Shown here piece after piece: positions 21,969 through 24,983 of a stretch of DNA of 24,983 bases. Numbering within the stretch: the stretch's first letter is position 1; each line of letters begins with the position of its first letter. Where the stretch lies: contig NZ_DASZGI010000220.1 in the NCBI RefSeq assembly GCF_035938995.1, positions 1-24,983 of the forward strand, in the 5' to 3' direction. The stretch is from DASZGI01 sp035938995. Its GTDB lineage: Bacteria > Actinomycetota > Actinomycetes > Streptomycetales > Catenulisporaceae. A program made the position numbers and the translations under genes. The notes beneath the pieces were generated by a model, which saw only the letters and a program-made list of their open reading frames with translations, ran no database searches and had not been told where the DNA came from.

Positions 21969-24900
21969 GTGTTCCAGTCAGTACGAAGTCCAAGACGCGT
22001 CGTTGCCGCCGCCGCAGGTACCGCGCTGCTGGCCGGCGGTCTCGCCGCGCTTTCCACCCAAACCGCCCTGGCTGCCGGTGCGACCGGCGGCGGGGGTGCG
22101 AGCCTGCCCTATGTGCAGGTGGAGGCCGAGAACTCGCCGAACAACGGGACGGTCATCGGCCCGAGCGTCACCCAGGGCCAGCTCGCCGACGAGGCATCCG
22201 GCCGCAAAGCCGTGACCCTCGGACAGGGCAAGAGCGTCACCTTCACCACACCGGTGACGACCAACTCGATCGACTTCCGATACAGCATCCCGGACACCTC
22301 GGACGGGTCGGTCTACACCGCGCCGCTATCCCTGTACATCAATGGCACCAAGCAAACCGACTTCACGCTGACCAACGCGTATAGCTGGTACTACGGCAGC
22401 TACCCGTTCACCAACACGCCGGGCAGCGGCAACCCGCACCACTTCTACGACGAGGTGCACCGGCTGTTCTCGACCACCTATCCGCAGGGCACGACCTTCA
22501 AGCTGCAAGTCGACTCGGAGGACACCGCGTCCTCGTACACGATCGACTTCGCCGACTTCGAGAACGTCGGCGCCCCGCTCGCGCAGCCCTCCGGCTCGGT
22601 CTCGGTGACCAGCGAGGGCGCCGACCCGAGCGGCGTGAACGACTCGACCAACGCGTTCAACTCGGCGATCAGCGCGGCCGGCGCGGGCGGCACGGTGTGG
22701 ATCCCGCCGGGCACGTACAACATTCCCGGCCACGTCATGGTCAACAACGTGACGGTCGCCGGCGCGGGCATGTGGTACTCGACGGTCACGGGCACGGCTC
22801 CCGGCTTCTACGGGAACTCCGCGCCGAACCCGAGCACCAACGTGCACCTGCAGAACTTCGCCATCTTCGGCAACGTGCAGGAGCGTTGCGACAGCTGCCA
22901 GGTCAACGGCATCGGCGGCGCGATGAGCAACTCGACCGTCTCGAACATCTGGATCGAGCACGACAAGGTCGGCGCCTGGATGGACGGGCCGATGAACGGC
23001 CTGACCTTCAGCGGAATGCGCATTCGCGACACCACCGCCGACGGCGTCAACTTCCACGGCGGCGTGACCAACTCGACGGTGACCAATAGCGACGTCCGCA
23101 ACACCGGCGACGACGGCTTGGCGACATGGGCCGACTCGGGCATCGGCGCGGACTCCGGAGACACCTTCTCCAACAACACCGTGTCGGACCAGCAGCTGGC
23201 CAACGGCATCGCCATCTACGGCGGCCACGACAACACCGTCTCCGGGAACCTGGTCGTGGACACCGGAATCACGCAGGGCGGCGGCATCCAGGTCGGCCAG
23301 CGCTTCAGCTCCACCCCGGTGGGCACCACCACCATCGCGAACAACACCATGATCCGCGACGGCAGCCTGGACCCGAACTGGCAGTTCGGCGTCGGCGCGC
23401 TGTGGTTCGACGGCAGCCAGGGCGCGATCACCGGCCCGATCAACGTGACCAACGCGCTGATCGAGCAGAGCCCGTACGAAGCCATCCAATGGGTTGAAGG
23501 CACGGTCAGCGGCGTCAACCTGAACAACGTGACCATCGCCGGCACCGGCACCTTCGCCCTGCAGGAGCAGACCGGCGGCACCGCAACGATGCAGAACGTC
23601 GTGGCCACCGGCGTGGCGCAGGCCAATGCGGGCAACGCGCCGAGCTACAGCTGCGAGGGCACCGCCTTCAGCATCACCGACAATGGCGGCAACTCGGGCA
23701 TCTCCCCGACGCAGTGCGTCACCGACGCCCCGACTGAGGTCTTCCCGCCATACCCGAACAACGGCGTGTCCGTCTCGCCGGGCGCGCTGAACTTCGGCTC
23801 GCAGGCGACCGGCTCGACCAGCACCGCGCAGACCGTGACGGTCTCCAACCCGACCAACGCGGCGGCGTCCGTCTCGGGCATCTCGACCAGCGGCGACTTC
23901 GCGCAGACCAACAACTGCGGCTCGTCGATCGCGGCGAACGGCTCCTGCACGGTGAACGTCACCTTCAGCCCGACCGCGGCCGGTTCCCGCACGGGGTCAC
24001 TGACCGTCAACGCGGGCGGCGTCACCAACACCGTCAGCCTCTCGGGCACGGGCACCGCACCCGGTCCGGTGCTGAACGCCAACCCGGCGAGCCTGGCGTT
24101 CGCCAAGACCATCGTCGGCTCCTCGGCCCCGACGCAGTCGGTGACGATCACCAACTCCGGCACGACGACGGCGACCGTCTCGGGCGTCTCGACGACCGGT
24201 GACTTCAGCCAGACCAACAACTGCTCCAGCATCGCGGTCAACGCGTCCTGCACGGTGACCGTGACCTTCACCCCGACCGTCGGCGGCACCCGTAGCGGAA
24301 CCCTGACGGTGAACAGCAACGCCAACAACAGCCCGACGACCGTCTCACTGTCCGGCTCCGCCATCGACAGCTCGACCAACATCGCGCTGAGCCAGCCGAT
24401 CACCGCCAGCGGCTCGCAGGGCGGCTTCCCGCCCAGCAACGCCAACGACGGCAACACCAGCAGCTACTGGGAGAGCACGAACAACGCCTTCCCGCAGTGG
24501 CTCCAGGTCGACCTCGGCCAGAGCTACAGCATCAACAAGATCGTGCTGACACTGCCGCCGTCCACGGCGTGGGGAGCCAGGACCCAGACGCTCTCGGTCC
24601 TCGGCAGCACCGACGGCAGCAACTTCAGCACCATCGTCGGCTCGGCGAACTACACCTTCGACCCGAACAACGGCAACAACACCGCGACGATCAACTTCGG
24701 CTCGGCCACGACCCGGTTCGTGCGGCTGAACTTCACCGCGAACACCGGCTGGCCGGCCGGACAGGTCTCCGAGTTCGAGGTCTTCCCCGCCGCCGGTGGT
24801 GGAGGCACCCCGACCCCATCGGTGTCGGCCAGTCCCTCGGGCCTGTCGTTCGGCAGCCAGACCGTGGGCTCCACCAGCGCCGCCCAGTCGGTCACCGTCA

Positions 24901-24983
24901 CCAACAGCGGCAACGCCGCCGCGGCCCTGTCCCCGCTGACCATCAACGGCGACTACGCCCAAACCAACAACTGCCCCGGCACC
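21969..24983 (+). CDS. GH87-like alpha-1,3-glucanase/mycodextranase with CBM, choice-of-anchor-D and discoidin modules, 3' truncated
   Basis: At least 1005 codons, open to the right edge. GTG start, six bases after GAAAGGA. Signal peptide with basic VRSPRR and hydrophobic core, cleavage near ALAA (about residue 36). Residues 45-195 look like a CBM6/35-type module (YVQVEAENSPNNGTVIGP, YSWYYGSYPFTN, YTIDFADFENV). Residues 210-590 form a right-handed beta-helix (VSVTSEGADPSGVNDSTNAF, VWIPPGTYNI, NGIGGAMSNSTVSNIWIEH) matching GH87 mycodextranase/alpha-1,3-glucanase; D358 (TADGVNFHGG) and D381-D382 (NTGDDGL) have the 23/24 spacing I recall for the GH87 catalytic aspartates. Then two choice-of-anchor-D (Ig-like) domains (about 599-698, 700-796), an F5/8 type C discoidin domain (802-940, SYWES, WLQVDLGQ), and the start of a third anchor domain. 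Probably degrades fungal or bacterial alpha-glucan outside the cell. Confidence 0.88.
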   Translation, partial: MFQSVRSPRRVVAAAAGTALLAGGLAALSTQTALAAGATGGGGASLPYVQVEAENSPNNGTVIGPSVTQGQLADEASGRKAVTLGQGKSVTFTTPVTTNSIDFRYSIPDTSDGSVYTAPLSLYINGTKQTDFTLTNAYSWYYGSYPFTNTPGSGNPHHFYDEVHRLFSTTYPQGTTFKLQVDSEDTASSYTIDFADFENVGAPLAQPSGSVSVTSEGADPSGVNDSTNAFNSAISAAGAGGTVWIPPGTYNIPGHVMVNNVTVAGAGMWYSTVTGTAPGFYGNSAPNPSTNVHLQNFAIFGNVQERCDSCQVNGIGGAMSNSTVSNIWIEHDKVGAWMDGPMNGLTFSGMRIRDTTADGVNFHGGVTNSTVTNSDVRNTGDDGLATWADSGIGADSGDTFSNNTVSDQQLANGIAIYGGHDNTVSGNLVVDTGITQGGGIQVGQRFSSTPVGTTTIANNTMIRDGSLDPNWQFGVGALWFDGSQGAITGPINVTNALIEQSPYEAIQWVEGTVSGVNLNNVTIAGTGTFALQEQTGGTATMQNVVATGVAQANAGNAPSYSCEGTAFSITDNGGNSGISPTQCVTDAPTEVFPPYPNNGVSVSPGALNFGSQATGSTSTAQTVTVSNPTNAAASVSGISTSGDFAQTNNCGSSIAANGSCTVNVTFSPTAAGSRTGSLTVNAGGVTNTVSLSGTGTAPGPVLNANPASLAFAKTIVGSSAPTQSVTITNSGTTTATVSGVSTTGDFSQTNNCSSIAVNASCTVTVTFTPTVGGTRSGTLTVNSNANNSPTTVSLSGSAIDSSTNIALSQPITASGSQGGFPPSNANDGNTSSYWESTNNAFPQWLQVDLGQSYSINKIVLTLPPSTAWGARTQTLSVLGSTDGSNFSTIVGSANYTFDPNNGNNTATINFGSATTRFVRLNFTANTGWPAGQVSEFEVFPAAGGGGTPTPSVSASPSGLSFGSQTVGSTSAAQSVTVTNSGNAAAALSPLTINGDYAQTNNCPGT

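Noticed and set aside
22326..24962. Minus-strand open frames of 387, 270 and 205 codons
   Set aside because: They are antisense to the continuous GH87-like frame and mirror its Thr/Val/Gly-rich repeats.

Overview
The window comes from a very high-GC, filamentous-actinomycete-like chromosome. The signs are strong G/C bias at third codon positions, GTG/TTG starts, at least one clear leaderless promoter, RsbW-type ATPases, DUF3995 and DUF1453 membrane proteins, and large secreted multidomain carbohydrate-active proteins. I cannot name the species. The fascin-like repeats and choice-of-anchor-D modules would suit a soil genus such as Catenulispora, Actinospica or Streptacidiphilus, but this is only an impression. 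I see no tRNA, rRNA, CRISPR array, transposase or integrase.

Region 1 (1-5.4 kb) is amino-acid related. A three-gene operon encodes a glutamate-synthase-type FMN domain protein (cut by the left edge), a small N-acetylglutamate-synthase-like protein and a clavaminate-synthase/AsnO/VioC-like Fe(II)/2-oxoglutarate oxygenase. It ends in a strong terminator. Convergent to it lie an MBL-fold hydrolase and argG. argG has a leaderless promoter overlapped by ArgR half-sites at exact 10-bp spacing. Two kinds of repeats lie between argG and the MBL gene.

Region 2 (5.4-8.9 kb) holds two divergent DUF1453-type membrane proteins that look like paralogues, followed by a NarL-type histidine kinase and response regulator that overlap by 4 bp.

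Region 3 (8.9-15.1 kb) looks like an alginate or uronic-acid oligosaccharide locus. It has a DeoR-HTH/LacI-sensor hybrid regulator, a secreted PL7 alginate lyase, a lipoprotein sugar-binding protein and two permeases. No ATPase gene is present, so a shared ATPase such as MsiK is probable. A frameshifted remnant of a 2-hydroxyacid dehydrogenase ends the series. An ATCGAA-rich motif occurs both before the regulator gene and before the lyase gene, which suggests one regulon.

Region 4 (15.1-19.5 kb) has a DUF3995 membrane protein, a PAS-GGDEF-EAL cyclic-di-GMP enzyme, an RsbW-like ATPase and a decayed second GGDEF gene carrying a stop and frameshifts.

Region 5 (19.6 kb to the end) has two divergently transcribed secreted proteins: an SGNH hydrolase with three 44-residue fascin-like repeats, and a very large GH87-type alpha-1,3-glucanase/mycodextranase-like protein with choice-of-anchor-D and discoidin modules. 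The latter runs off the right edge. Regions 3 and 5 together indicate extracellular polysaccharide degradation.
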